DNA of 11,436 bases from Sphingomonadales bacterium (GTDB taxonomy: Bacteria; Pseudomonadota; Alphaproteobacteria; Sphingomonadales; Sphingomonadaceae), in assembly GCA_025360285.1 (NCBI GenBank), contig JANYCM010000111.1:1-11436 (forward strand), in the 5' to 3' direction. The notes beneath the pieces were generated by a model. That model had not been told where the DNA came from. It saw nothing but the letters and a program-made list of their open reading frames with translations, and did no database searches. The position numbers were made by a program, and so were the translations under genes. This document shows, one piece after another, positions 5,641-11,436 of this stretch. Every line of letters starts with the position of its first letter. Position 1 is the stretch's first letter.

Positions 5641-7181
5641 CGCGCGCCGGGCCGCCCGTCGATCTGCCGCCCGACAGCTTTGCCTCGGCGGTATGCGACC
5701 GCGCCCGGCGGGTGATTGTGGCGGAACCGCGCTTTCGGGACTGGCTGGGCGGCCCCGATCCGCTGGCCGCTGTCGTCAGCCGGGTGGGCACCGACCGGCC
5801 CAGCGTTTCGGCGATCGCCGATGATCGCACCGGCCATCCGGGGGCGGTGGCGGCGGCCACCATCGCCGTGGCGCGCAGCTGGCCGCTGGCGGCGGATGTT
5901 CGCGCCGCCCTTGATGGCGGCGACAATGACGGCGCCGGCCTGTTCGCGGTCGTCGCCTTCCGCCCCGACCTGGCCGCCTGGGACCAGACCGCCCATGCCT
6001 ATGGCCTGTCGCCGCAGGAAAGCCGGCTGGCTGCCGCCCTGTCACGACGCGGCGATCTGCACGCTGCCGCCGCCGACACCGATGTGGCCTATGAAACGGC
6101 GCGCAAGTTGGTGGCATCGGCGCTGCGCCAGACCGGCGCCGCGCGCCAGACCGATCTGGTCCGCCTCATTCTGTCAGCCGCCGCCGGCGGGGTGCGTTCG
6201 CCCGCGGGCAGCAGCCGGCTGTTCGCCGAATTGTTCGGGCCGATGCGGCGCCAGGCCGATGTGGCGCAGGCGCTGGCCCGCGGTGCCACCCGCGCCGCGG
6301 CCGCCGCGGCGCTGGGCATTTCCGGCCATGGTGCCAAGGCCGATCTGCGCATCGTCTTTCAGGCCTGCGGCGTGGCCAATGCCGTTGATCTGGCGCGCAT
6401 CGCCGCCGAAATCGATGCGCTCGCCGGCTTGGCGACGGCGTGCAGTGTCGAGGTTGAACCGCGCGGCACCGTCGCTGAACCGCTGCGCCTGATCAGCCGC
6501 CGCCGCGCGCCGGGGCGAATTGCCGTGACCGATCATGGCCCGGCGCGGGGCCGGCCGCTGTTGATGTTTCACCCGGCCGCCGGGGGCCGCCACCAGTATC
6601 GCGCGCTGGTTGCCGATATTCTCGATGCCCTGGGCCTGGCCCGCGCGGTGGTCTTCGCCCGCACCGCCAGCACGGCGGCGGCGGTAACGACGGCGATGCT
6701 GGGCGACCGGATCAGCGGCCGGGTCCTGGTCGGCCCCGAACCACCGGTGGCGCTCGATCGGCGTTTTGACGGGATGATGGGGCGCGGCAAGGCGCTGTTC
6801 TTCGGCAATGCCCGGCTGGCCGCCGCCTGTGCCGGCATATTGTCGCGCCGCACCAGTTCGGCGATGATCGCGCGGATGCAGCGCCACAGCGTCGCCGGCA
6901 GCGCCATCGATGAAGCCGCGCTCGATGATCCCGACAATCTGGCCGACATGGTGCGCGCCTCGCGCCAGTCGTCGCTGGGCATGGCGGGCTTCCTGGCCGA
7001 ACTGCAGGCGCACGGCGCGGGTGCCGTACCGCCGGCGCTGACCGATGCCGGCACCTGGACGATTATCGCCGGGGCGCGTGACCCGCTTTACAATTTTGCC
7101 GACGCTGAGGCCTTTTGGCGCCAGACCTTCGCGGGTGTGACGATCGACGTGCGGCCCGATGGCGGGCTGTTCCGCACCTGA
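5637..7181 (+). CDS. HTH (LuxR-like) regulator fused to alpha/beta-hydrolase domain, probably decayed
   Basis: A 514-codon frame from a GTG with no good ribosome site. Residues ~15-110 resemble a PAS-like sensor (VCDRARRVIVAEPRFRDWLG). Residues ~122-178 form a LuxR-type HTH (YGLSPQESRLAAALSRRG ... RQTDLVRLI) and ~200-258 a second, more diverged HTH. From ~307 comes an alpha/beta-hydrolase domain (RPLLMFHPAAGG ... WTIIAGARDPLYNFADAEAFW). Sphingomonads have proteins of this layout. Three signs of decay: the N terminus begins abruptly beside the PEP-CTERM remnant; after RHQYRALV (residue 325) about 40-50 residues of hydrolase core usually found before the next helix are absent; and the frame stops at 7179 just before a THRPAIIAALERI segment in another frame that looks like the catalytic-His end. 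The nucleophile elbow reads ARTAS instead of G-x-S-x-G. Codon use and GC match the neighbours. A functional remnant (HTH part) cannot be excluded. Confidence 0.65.
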   Translation: MARAGPPVDLPPDSFASAVCDRARRVIVAEPRFRDWLGGPDPLAAVVSRVGTDRPSVSAIADDRTGHPGAVAAATIAVARSWPLAADVRAALDGGDNDGAGLFAVVAFRPDLAAWDQTAHAYGLSPQESRLAAALSRRGDLHAAAADTDVAYETARKLVASALRQTGAARQTDLVRLILSAAAGGVRSPAGSSRLFAELFGPMRRQADVAQALARGATRAAAAAALGISGHGAKADLRIVFQACGVANAVDLARIAAEIDALAGLATACSVEVEPRGTVAEPLRLISRRRAPGRIAVTDHGPARGRPLLMFHPAAGGRHQYRALVADILDALGLARAVVFARTASTAAAVTTAMLGDRISGRVLVGPEPPVALDRRFDGMMGRGKALFFGNARLAAACAGILSRRTSSAMIARMQRHSVAGSAIDEAALDDPDNLADMVRASRQSSLGMAGFLAELQAHGAGAVPPALTDAGTWTIIAGARDPLYNFADAEAFWRQTFAGVTIDVRPDGGLFRT

Positions 7182-7228
7182 CGCATCGCCCGGCGATCAT
7201 TGCGGCGCTGGAGCGGATTGCGGGGGCA
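7178..7228 (+). pseudogene. Out-of-frame C-terminal end of the hydrolase
   Basis: In the frame one base back from the gene above, the DNA reads LTHRPAIIAALERIAGA. This matches the form of a hydrolase C terminus, where an '...HLTH' segment carries the catalytic histidine and is followed by the last helix. Loss of a single base near 7173-7178 would explain it: CGC-(C)AC-CTG-ACG-CAT would restore GLFRHLTHRP. No stop codon follows in this frame before gshB, so more of the 3' end may also have been lost. The 14 bases up to the gshB stop (7229-7242) hold nothing I recognise. Confidence 0.55.
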
Positions 7229-7242
7229 ATTTCGCCCTGGTC

Positions 7243-8196
7243 TCAGCGTGCCGCGTGCCGGGCCTCGATGGCGTCCCAGATGCGCGCCGGGGTGTCGGTG
7301 CCGTTGAAGCGATCGATAGCGACGATGCCGGTGGGTGAGGTGACGTTGATCTCCGTCAGATTGCCGGCGATGACATCGATGCCGACGAACACCAGCCCGC
7401 GGGCTTTCAGTTCCGGCCCCAGCCGGGCGCAGATCTCGGCCTCGCGCGTCGTCAGGTCGGTGGGGTGGGCGGCGCCGCCGGCGGCCAAGTTCGATCGGAT
7501 TTCGCCGGCCTTGGGCAGGCGGTTGATGGCGCCGGCGGGTTCGCCATCGACCAGCACGATGCGCTTGTCGCCCTCGCTGACGCGCGGGATAAAGGCCTGG
7601 ACCATGAAGGGTTCGTTCCAGACGGTGCCGAACAGTTCGACCAGCGCCGGCAGATTGCCATCGCTCTTGTCGATCAGGAAGACGGCGGTGCCGGCATTGC
7701 CATACAGCGGCTTGACGACGATGGCGCCGTGGCGGGCGCGAAACGCCATGGCTTCCTCAAGCGAGCGCGTCACCAGCGTCGGCGGCATCAGGTCCGGGAA
7801 ACGCAGCACGAACAGCTTTTCGGGCGCATTGCGCACCTCGGCCGGGTCATTGACCACCAGGGTTTCGCCCTGGACCATCTCCAGCAGATGCGTGGCGGTG
7901 ATATAGCCCATGTCGAACGGCGGGTCCTGGCGCATCAGCACGACATCGGCGTCATGGCCCAAATCGATCGTCGCGGTGTCGCCGTCCCAGGCGAAGTGAT
8001 CGCCCTTTTCAGCTTTCACCGTCAGCGGCCGGGCGCGAGCGCGCACCCGCCCGGCTTCGGCCGACAGCGCCGCCGCCAGATAATGGTGCAGGCTGTGGCC
8101 GCGCCGCTGCGCCTCCAGCATCAACGCAAAGGTCGAATCGCCGCCGATGTTGACGGCTTCGATCGGGTCCATCTGGACCGCGATTCGCAGGGACAT
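7243..8196 (-). CDS. gshB: Glutathione synthetase
   Basis: Joins glycine to gamma-glutamylcysteine using ATP, the second step of glutathione synthesis. It is a 317-residue ATP-grasp enzyme of normal length. Clear motifs are AVQMDPIEAVNIGGDSTFAL at the N terminus, MRQDPPFDMGYITATHLLE, VVNDPAEVRNAPEKLF, VVKPLYGNAG at 160-169, and FVGIDVIAGNLTEINVTSPT near the C terminus. The glycine-rich ATP-grasp loop, usually GNGGAG, reads G-N-A-G-T-A here (166-171). ATG 8196 is supported by the conserved N terminus and lies 11 bases after the stop of the sirB1-like gene. It is the last gene of the rsmI-yraN-sirB1-gshB run; its stop faces the decayed hydrolase gene with no visible terminator. Confidence 0.97.
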   Translation of the reverse strand: MSLRIAVQMDPIEAVNIGGDSTFALMLEAQRRGHSLHHYLAAALSAEAGRVRARARPLTVKAEKGDHFAWDGDTATIDLGHDADVVLMRQDPPFDMGYITATHLLEMVQGETLVVNDPAEVRNAPEKLFVLRFPDLMPPTLVTRSLEEAMAFRARHGAIVVKPLYGNAGTAVFLIDKSDGNLPALVELFGTVWNEPFMVQAFIPRVSEGDKRIVLVDGEPAGAINRLPKAGEIRSNLAAGGAAHPTDLTTREAEICARLGPELKARGLVFVGIDVIAGNLTEINVTSPTGIVAIDRFNGTDTPARIWDAIEARHAAR

Positions 8197-8207
8197 GGAC
8201 TTGTTAC

Positions 8208-9005
8208 CTAACTTTCGGAACGCGCGACGGCGGCCAGCGCCGTCTGGATGCGCCGCGCCATCGCCGCATCATGGGTGGTTTCCAGCATGGCGGTCAGGCT
8301 GGCGCGGGCGGCATTGTTGGCACCCAGCATCTGTTCCAGCCGGGCGCGTTCCCACCACAGGCTGGACAGGCGCGGTGCGATCACCGTCATGCGTTCATAC
8401 AGGCGCAGGGCGCGCGGCGTGTCCCCCCGGCTGCGGGCGCGGCTGGCCTGGTTGGTGACCATGCGGACCAGCAATTGCCGGTTCGACATCGGTTCGAAAC
8501 GCGCCTGGACCGGTTCGCCGCCGCCGTGGCGGGCGATTTCCACGGCGCGGTCCCGGCTGATGCCCATGCCATGGTCGAACGGGTCAATCAGCGCCGTATC
8601 GACGCCGCCGCGCACTTCGACAATGACATGGCCGGGCAGGTTGAGCGCATTGGCGCGCCAGCCGACGCGCCGGGCCAGCGCCACATACAGCAAGGACAGC
8701 GCCACCGGCAGGCCGCGGCCGCGTTCGATGACGGCGATCAGATCGGTATTGAGCGGATTGTCATAATCATCGCTGGCGCCGGTCAGTCCGGCCTCGCCGG
8801 CGATCAGGCCGGACAGGCGGCGTGCCCGGCCGCTGCCCGAAACCGGCGGTGTGTCGCGTTGCAGGGCGATGGCCCAGCCGCTGACCAGCCGGCGCAGGCG
8901 GCCGGGATCGGCCTCGGGACGATCGGCGCGGGCCAGTGCGATACCGGCTTCGACAAGATCGATGTCACCATCGTCCAGCAGGCCCAGCTCGCTCAGCTCC
9001 ATCAT
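8208..9005 (-). CDS. SirB1 family (transglutaminase-like) protein
   Basis: A 265-residue cytoplasmic protein of the SirB1 family: a transglutaminase-like core followed by a TPR-like helical tail. The core motif is YDNPLN at 81-86, then ERGRGLPVALSLLYVALARR and NLPGHVIVE at about 94-130, matching the family's 'R-x-G-I/L-P ... PGH' pattern. Residues 175-260 look like helical repeats (QASRARSRGDTPRALRLYER). There is no cysteine in the whole protein, so it cannot act as a classic cysteine transglutaminase. The molecular role of SirB1 proteins is poorly defined. ATG 9005 overlaps the yraN stop (TGATG); a second ATG follows directly at 9002 and is at better distance (8 bases) from the GGAG. A longer open frame to 9089 is antisense-like overlap with yraN and is not used. 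Confidence 0.88.
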   Translation of the reverse strand: MMELSELGLLDDGDIDLVEAGIALARADRPEADPGRLRRLVSGWAIALQRDTPPVSGSGRARRLSGLIAGEAGLTGASDDYDNPLNTDLIAVIERGRGLPVALSLLYVALARRVGWRANALNLPGHVIVEVRGGVDTALIDPFDHGMGISRDRAVEIARHGGGEPVQARFEPMSNRQLLVRMVTNQASRARSRGDTPRALRLYERMTVIAPRLSSLWWERARLEQMLGANNAARASLTAMLETTHDAAMARRIQTALAAVARSES

Positions 9006-9376
9006 CAACTCTCCCGCCATACGGCGATCAGATGGACCGGCAGGGCCCATCGCCGCACCAGCACCGCATCGATCCGCGTCGTGGTGCAACCCCTGGCAAA
9101 GCGAGGGGCGAGCACACGCGACGCCGCAGTGATCCGGCGCTGCGCCGCAGGATGCAGCGCAAAAATCCCGCTGTCGAGGGTAGGACGTGCCTTTACCTCC
9201 ACAAAAACCAGCGTGTCACCGCGGCGCACCACCAGATCGATCTCGCCAACCGGCGTCCGCACCCGCCGGGCGAGGATGCGATAGCCCTTCAGGCGCAGGA
9301 ACAGCGCCGCCAGTGCTTCGGCGCGCCGGCCCTTGCGATCATTGGCAATCCGCGATTCGCGATCAGGCCGGGGCAT
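9005..9376 (-). CDS. yraN: UPF0102 family nuclease-like protein YraN
   Basis: A 123-residue protein of the UPF0102/YraN family, which has a Holliday-junction-resolvase-like nuclease fold. The signature GEIDLVV at 44-50 (E45, D47) and VFVEVKAR at 57-64 (E60, K62) form the likely metal-binding site; the N terminus RKGRRAEALAALFLRLKGY and the tail RIDAVLV are also typical. The cellular role is not well established. The ATG at 9374-9376 overlaps the end of rsmI by 14 bases, which suggests coupling. rsmI, yraN and gshB are neighbours in many alphaproteobacteria, and rsmI/lpoA/yraN are adjacent in E. coli, so this is a conserved cluster. Confidence 0.93.
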   Translation of the reverse strand: MPRPDRESRIANDRKGRRAEALAALFLRLKGYRILARRVRTPVGEIDLVVRRGDTLVFVEVKARPTLDSGIFALHPAAQRRITAASRVLAPRFARGCTTTRIDAVLVRRWALPVHLIAVWRES

Positions 9377-10250
9377 CGCCGGCCTTCAGGGCGAGCGCAC
9401 GGGCGTAGACGGTGGCACGCGGCAGGTTGAGCGTGGCGGCCACTTCGGCAACGGCGGATTTCAGGCTGGTGGCGGCCAGCGCGGTGGCAAGGGCCGTATC
9501 GAGTGTCGCCGCATCCGCCGCCGGGGCGGCCCCGGGCGGCGCGATGATGATGACGATTTCGCCCCTGGGCGGTGCCTCCGCATAGCGCGCGGCAAGTTCG
9601 CTCAGCGTGCCCGTCACGGCCTCCTCGAAGCGCTTGCTGATCTCGCGCGCCACCGCCGCCGCCCGATCGCCCAGCCCAGTGGCGAGCGCCGCCAGACTGG
9701 CAGCAAGGCGCGGGCCCGATTCGTACAGCACCAGGGTCGCGCGGATGCCGGCCAGTTCGGCAATGGCGGTGGCGCGGGCGCCGGCCTTGGCGGGCAGGAA
9801 GCCGGCGAACAGAAAACGGTCGGTCGGCAGACCCGACAGGGTCAGGCCGGCGATGGCGGCACAGGGGCCGGGGATGGTGACGATGTTCACCCCCGCCGCC
9901 CGGGCATCGCGGACCAGCTTGTAGCCGGGATCGGAAATCAGCGGCGTGCCGGCATCGCTGACCAGCGCCACCGCCTCGCGCAGCGCCCGGGCGATCAGGG
10001 CGGGGCGCAGCATATCATCATTATGGTCATGATAGGCCAGCATCGGCACCCGCGCGCCGATATGGTGGAGCAGCTTGGCGGTAACGCGCGTGTCTTCGGC
10101 GGCGATGACAGCGGCGCCTCCCAGGATGGCGGCGGCGCGCGGCGACAGGTCGCCAAGATTGCCGATCGGGGTGGCGACGATGTAAAGGCCGGCGGCAAAT
10201 GGCGAATCAGGCGCGGGAGTTGGCGCGCCGCCGGATTGGGGAGTGTTCAC
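9363..10250 (-). CDS. rsmI: 16S rRNA (cytidine(1402)-2'-O)-methyltransferase
   Basis: An SAM-dependent tetrapyrrole-methylase-fold enzyme that 2'-O-methylates C1402 of 16S rRNA in the decoding centre. Motifs, numbered from the GTG at 10250: LYIVATPIGNLGDLSPRA at 22-39, AAEDTRVTAKLL at 50-61, VSDAGTPLISDPGYKLV at 97-113 and IPGPCAAIAGL at 126-136, followed by LPTDRFLFAGFLP. The length of 295 residues is normal. The GTG start is supported by AGGA 7 bases upstream on this strand. The frame remains open to 10856, but that extension is antisense to the lpoA-type gene. It is the first gene of the minus-strand cluster and abuts the divergent lipoprotein gene. The C-terminal part, rich in Ala, includes the family's DNA-binding-like end (SLKSAVAEVAATLNLPRATV). 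Confidence 0.95.
   Translation of the reverse strand: MNTPQSGGAPTPAPDSPFAAGLYIVATPIGNLGDLSPRAAAILGGAAVIAAEDTRVTAKLLHHIGARVPMLAYHDHNDDMLRPALIARALREAVALVSDAGTPLISDPGYKLVRDARAAGVNIVTIPGPCAAIAGLTLSGLPTDRFLFAGFLPAKAGARATAIAELAGIRATLVLYESGPRLAASLAALATGLGDRAAAVAREISKRFEEAVTGTLSELAARYAEAPPRGEIVIIIAPPGAAPAADAATLDTALATALAATSLKSAVAEVAATLNLPRATVYARALALKAGDAPA
10238..10243 (+). promoter_or_regulatory. Ribosome binding site of the lpoA-type gene, inside rsmI
   Basis: GGGGAG lies 7 bases before ATG 10251 and falls within codons 3-5 of rsmI on the other strand. It decides the start of the lipoprotein. Confidence 0.7.
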
Positions 10251-11436
10251 ATGGCTATCCTGAAGCGTCTGGGGGGGGGCTGGCAAGCGCCGCGCCCGCT
10301 GGCGGTGACGGCGGTCGTGCTCACCCTGGTGCTGAACGCCTGCGCCGCACCGCGCCAGACCGCCGGACCGGCCACCGCCCCGCCGCCGCCGCGCGTTGTG
10401 GAAGCCGCCAAGCCGTTGCCGTTGCCCGAAATTCAGCAGAATCGCGTCGCCATGCTGGTGCCGCTGACCGGGTCCAACGCGCCGGTGGGGCAATCGATCG
10501 CCAATGCCGCCACTATGGCGATGCTCGATATCGGCGACAAACATATCAATCTGCGGGTGTATGACACGACGCCGGGGGCCGGCGCCGCGGCGCAAAAGGC
10601 GCTGGCCGACGGGGCCGGGCTCATCCTGGGGCCCTTGCTCGCCGGCGATATCAAAGCGGTGCAGGCGGTGGCCGGGCCGCAGCATGTGCCTGTGCTCAGT
10701 TTCTCCAATGATTCGAGTCTCGCCGGCGATGATGTCTATGTGCTGGGCTTTCAGCTTGGCCAGTCGATCGGCCGCAGCATTGCCTATGCGCGCAGCCGCG
10801 GCATCGAACGCTTTGCCGCGCTGGTCCCCGCCGGCGTCTATGGCCAGCGTGCCCAATCGGCGTTCGTCCGCGCCGTGGAGGCCGCCGGTGGCCGCACCAC
10901 ATCGGTCATCACCTATCCGCGTGACCCGGTGAAAATGGCCGGCGCCATCCGCACGATCACCGCCTATGACAACCGCACGAAAGCCGTCCCCGCGGTGATT
11001 CGCGCCGATGGCAGCGTGGCCCAGGCCCAGGGCGGCGCCGGCGCGCTGCCCTTCCAGGCGCTGCTGATCGCCGATTCGGGCAGTGTTGCCGCGCAGATGC
11101 TGCCAGCGCTGGAAAAATATGGCGCCGGCACCGGCCGCGTCGTGCTGATCGGCACCGAATTGTGGAACAACGAACCCGGCCTCGCCAAGGCGGCGGGCCT
11201 GCGCGGGGCGCTGTTCGCCTCGGTGCCCGATGAACGCTTCGTCAAACTGGCGGAGCGTTACAAGACCAAGTTCGGCAGCAACCCGTCACGGCTGGCGAGC
11301 TTTGGCTATGATTCGGTGCTGCTGGTCAACAGCCTGGCCAGTAACTGGCCGCTCGGCGCCGCCTTCCCGCGCGCCGCGCTGACCAACCGCGAAGGCTTTG
11401 CCGGCATCGACGGCGCCTTCCGCTTCAGCCGCGACG
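10251..11436 (+). CDS. Penicillin-binding protein activator (LpoA/LppC-like lipoprotein), runs off right edge
   Basis: The first 395 codons of a lipoprotein with a periplasmic-binding-protein fold. Residues 1-31 form a lipoprotein signal (KR near the start, hydrophobic TAVVLTLVLNAC, lipid-bearing C31), followed by a Pro/Ala-rich linker. From about residue 60 the binding-protein-like domain reads NRVAMLVPLTGSNAPVGQSI, GAGLILGPLLAGDIKAV, PVLSFSND and ASFGYDSVLLV. This matches LpoA/LppC-type outer-membrane activators of penicillin-binding proteins; in E. coli LpoA activates PBP1A, but the target here is unknown. In E. coli lpoA is also divergent from rsmI and next to yraN, which supports the call. 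A run of nine G (10271-10279) in codons 7-10 lies in the signal peptide. The 3' end is outside the window. Confidence 0.88.
   Translation, partial: MAILKRLGGGWQAPRPLAVTAVVLTLVLNACAAPRQTAGPATAPPPPRVVEAAKPLPLPEIQQNRVAMLVPLTGSNAPVGQSIANAATMAMLDIGDKHINLRVYDTTPGAGAAAQKALADGAGLILGPLLAGDIKAVQAVAGPQHVPVLSFSNDSSLAGDDVYVLGFQLGQSIGRSIAYARSRGIERFAALVPAGVYGQRAQSAFVRAVEAAGGRTTSVITYPRDPVKMAGAIRTITAYDNRTKAVPAVIRADGSVAQAQGGAGALPFQALLIADSGSVAAQMLPALEKYGAGTGRVVLIGTELWNNEPGLAKAAGLRGALFASVPDERFVKLAERYKTKFGSNPSRLASFGYDSVLLVNSLASNWPLGAAFPRAALTNREGFAGIDGAFRFSRD
10258..10261 (-). promoter_or_regulatory. Ribosome binding site of rsmI, inside the lpoA-type gene
   Basis: AGGA on the minus strand, 7 bases before GTG 10250, falls in codons 3-4 of the divergent lipoprotein gene. 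It supports the GTG start for RsmI. Confidence 0.6.
10271..10279 (+). repeat. Nine-base G homopolymer in the lipoprotein signal region
   Basis: A G9 run covers the end of codon 7 through codon 10 of the LpoA-type gene. With nine G the signal peptide and the mature protein are in one frame; a change of one base would put the ATG out of frame with the rest. Confidence 0.9.

Noticed and set aside
6285..6315. Dense CCGCGG/GCCGCC palindromic repeats
   Set aside because: They are Ala-rich codons in very GC-rich DNA, with no regular repeat unit or spacing.
6174..7013. Minus-strand frame antisense to the HTH/hydrolase gene
   Set aside because: Composition is shadow-like, whereas the plus strand carries recognisable HTH and hydrolase motifs.
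7115..7906. 263-codon plus-strand frame over the gshB 3' half
   Set aside because: Only its short part at 7178-7228 resembles protein (the displaced hydrolase end); the rest is antisense to gshB.

Overview
The window is a GC-rich, densely packed stretch of an alphaproteobacterial chromosome, most likely Sphingomonadales. Three things point there: the argH / small lipoprotein / lysA cluster with a divergent TlpA-like lipoprotein, the rsmI-yraN-sirB1-gshB cluster with a divergent lpoA-type gene, and the remains of a PEP-CTERM protein beside a LuxR-type HTH/hydrolase gene. The order is inferred from gene content and protein style; no rRNA or other phylogenetic marker is present. I see no tRNA, rRNA, CRISPR array, insertion sequence or prophage gene.

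Layout. (1) 1-2038, minus strand: argH, an LptM-type lipoprotein and lysA (cut by the left edge), covering the last step of arginine synthesis and the last step of lysine synthesis. (2) 2001-5022, plus strand: a TlpA-like thiol-disulfide lipoprotein, a D-threonine-aldolase-like PLP enzyme and a glutamyl-tRNA synthetase, joined by 1-base and 4-base overlaps. (3) 5076-5411, plus strand: a small exported four-cysteine protein with a strong Shine-Dalgarno. (4) 5415-7228: a decaying locus. It holds the last ~75 codons of a PEP-CTERM protein (minus strand), fused back-to-back to a 5'-truncated HTH/alpha-beta-hydrolase gene (plus strand) that seems also to carry an internal deletion and a frameshift before its catalytic histidine. 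(5) 7243-10250, minus strand: rsmI, yraN, sirB1-like gene and gshB, almost without gaps. (6) 10251 to the right edge, plus strand: an LpoA/LppC-type penicillin-binding-protein activator lipoprotein, whose ATG abuts the GTG of rsmI.

Most of the window is housekeeping: amino-acid synthesis, tRNA charging, rRNA methylation, glutathione, and envelope lipoproteins. I did not find a convincing new defence or mobile system. The most informative parts are the eroded locus at 5415-7228 and the two divergent gene pairs (argH/tlpA and rsmI/lpoA) that have no intergenic DNA, so each gene's start signals lie inside the other gene. Sequence-level oddities include a G9 run in the lpoA-type signal peptide and a changed glycine-rich loop in glutathione synthetase.
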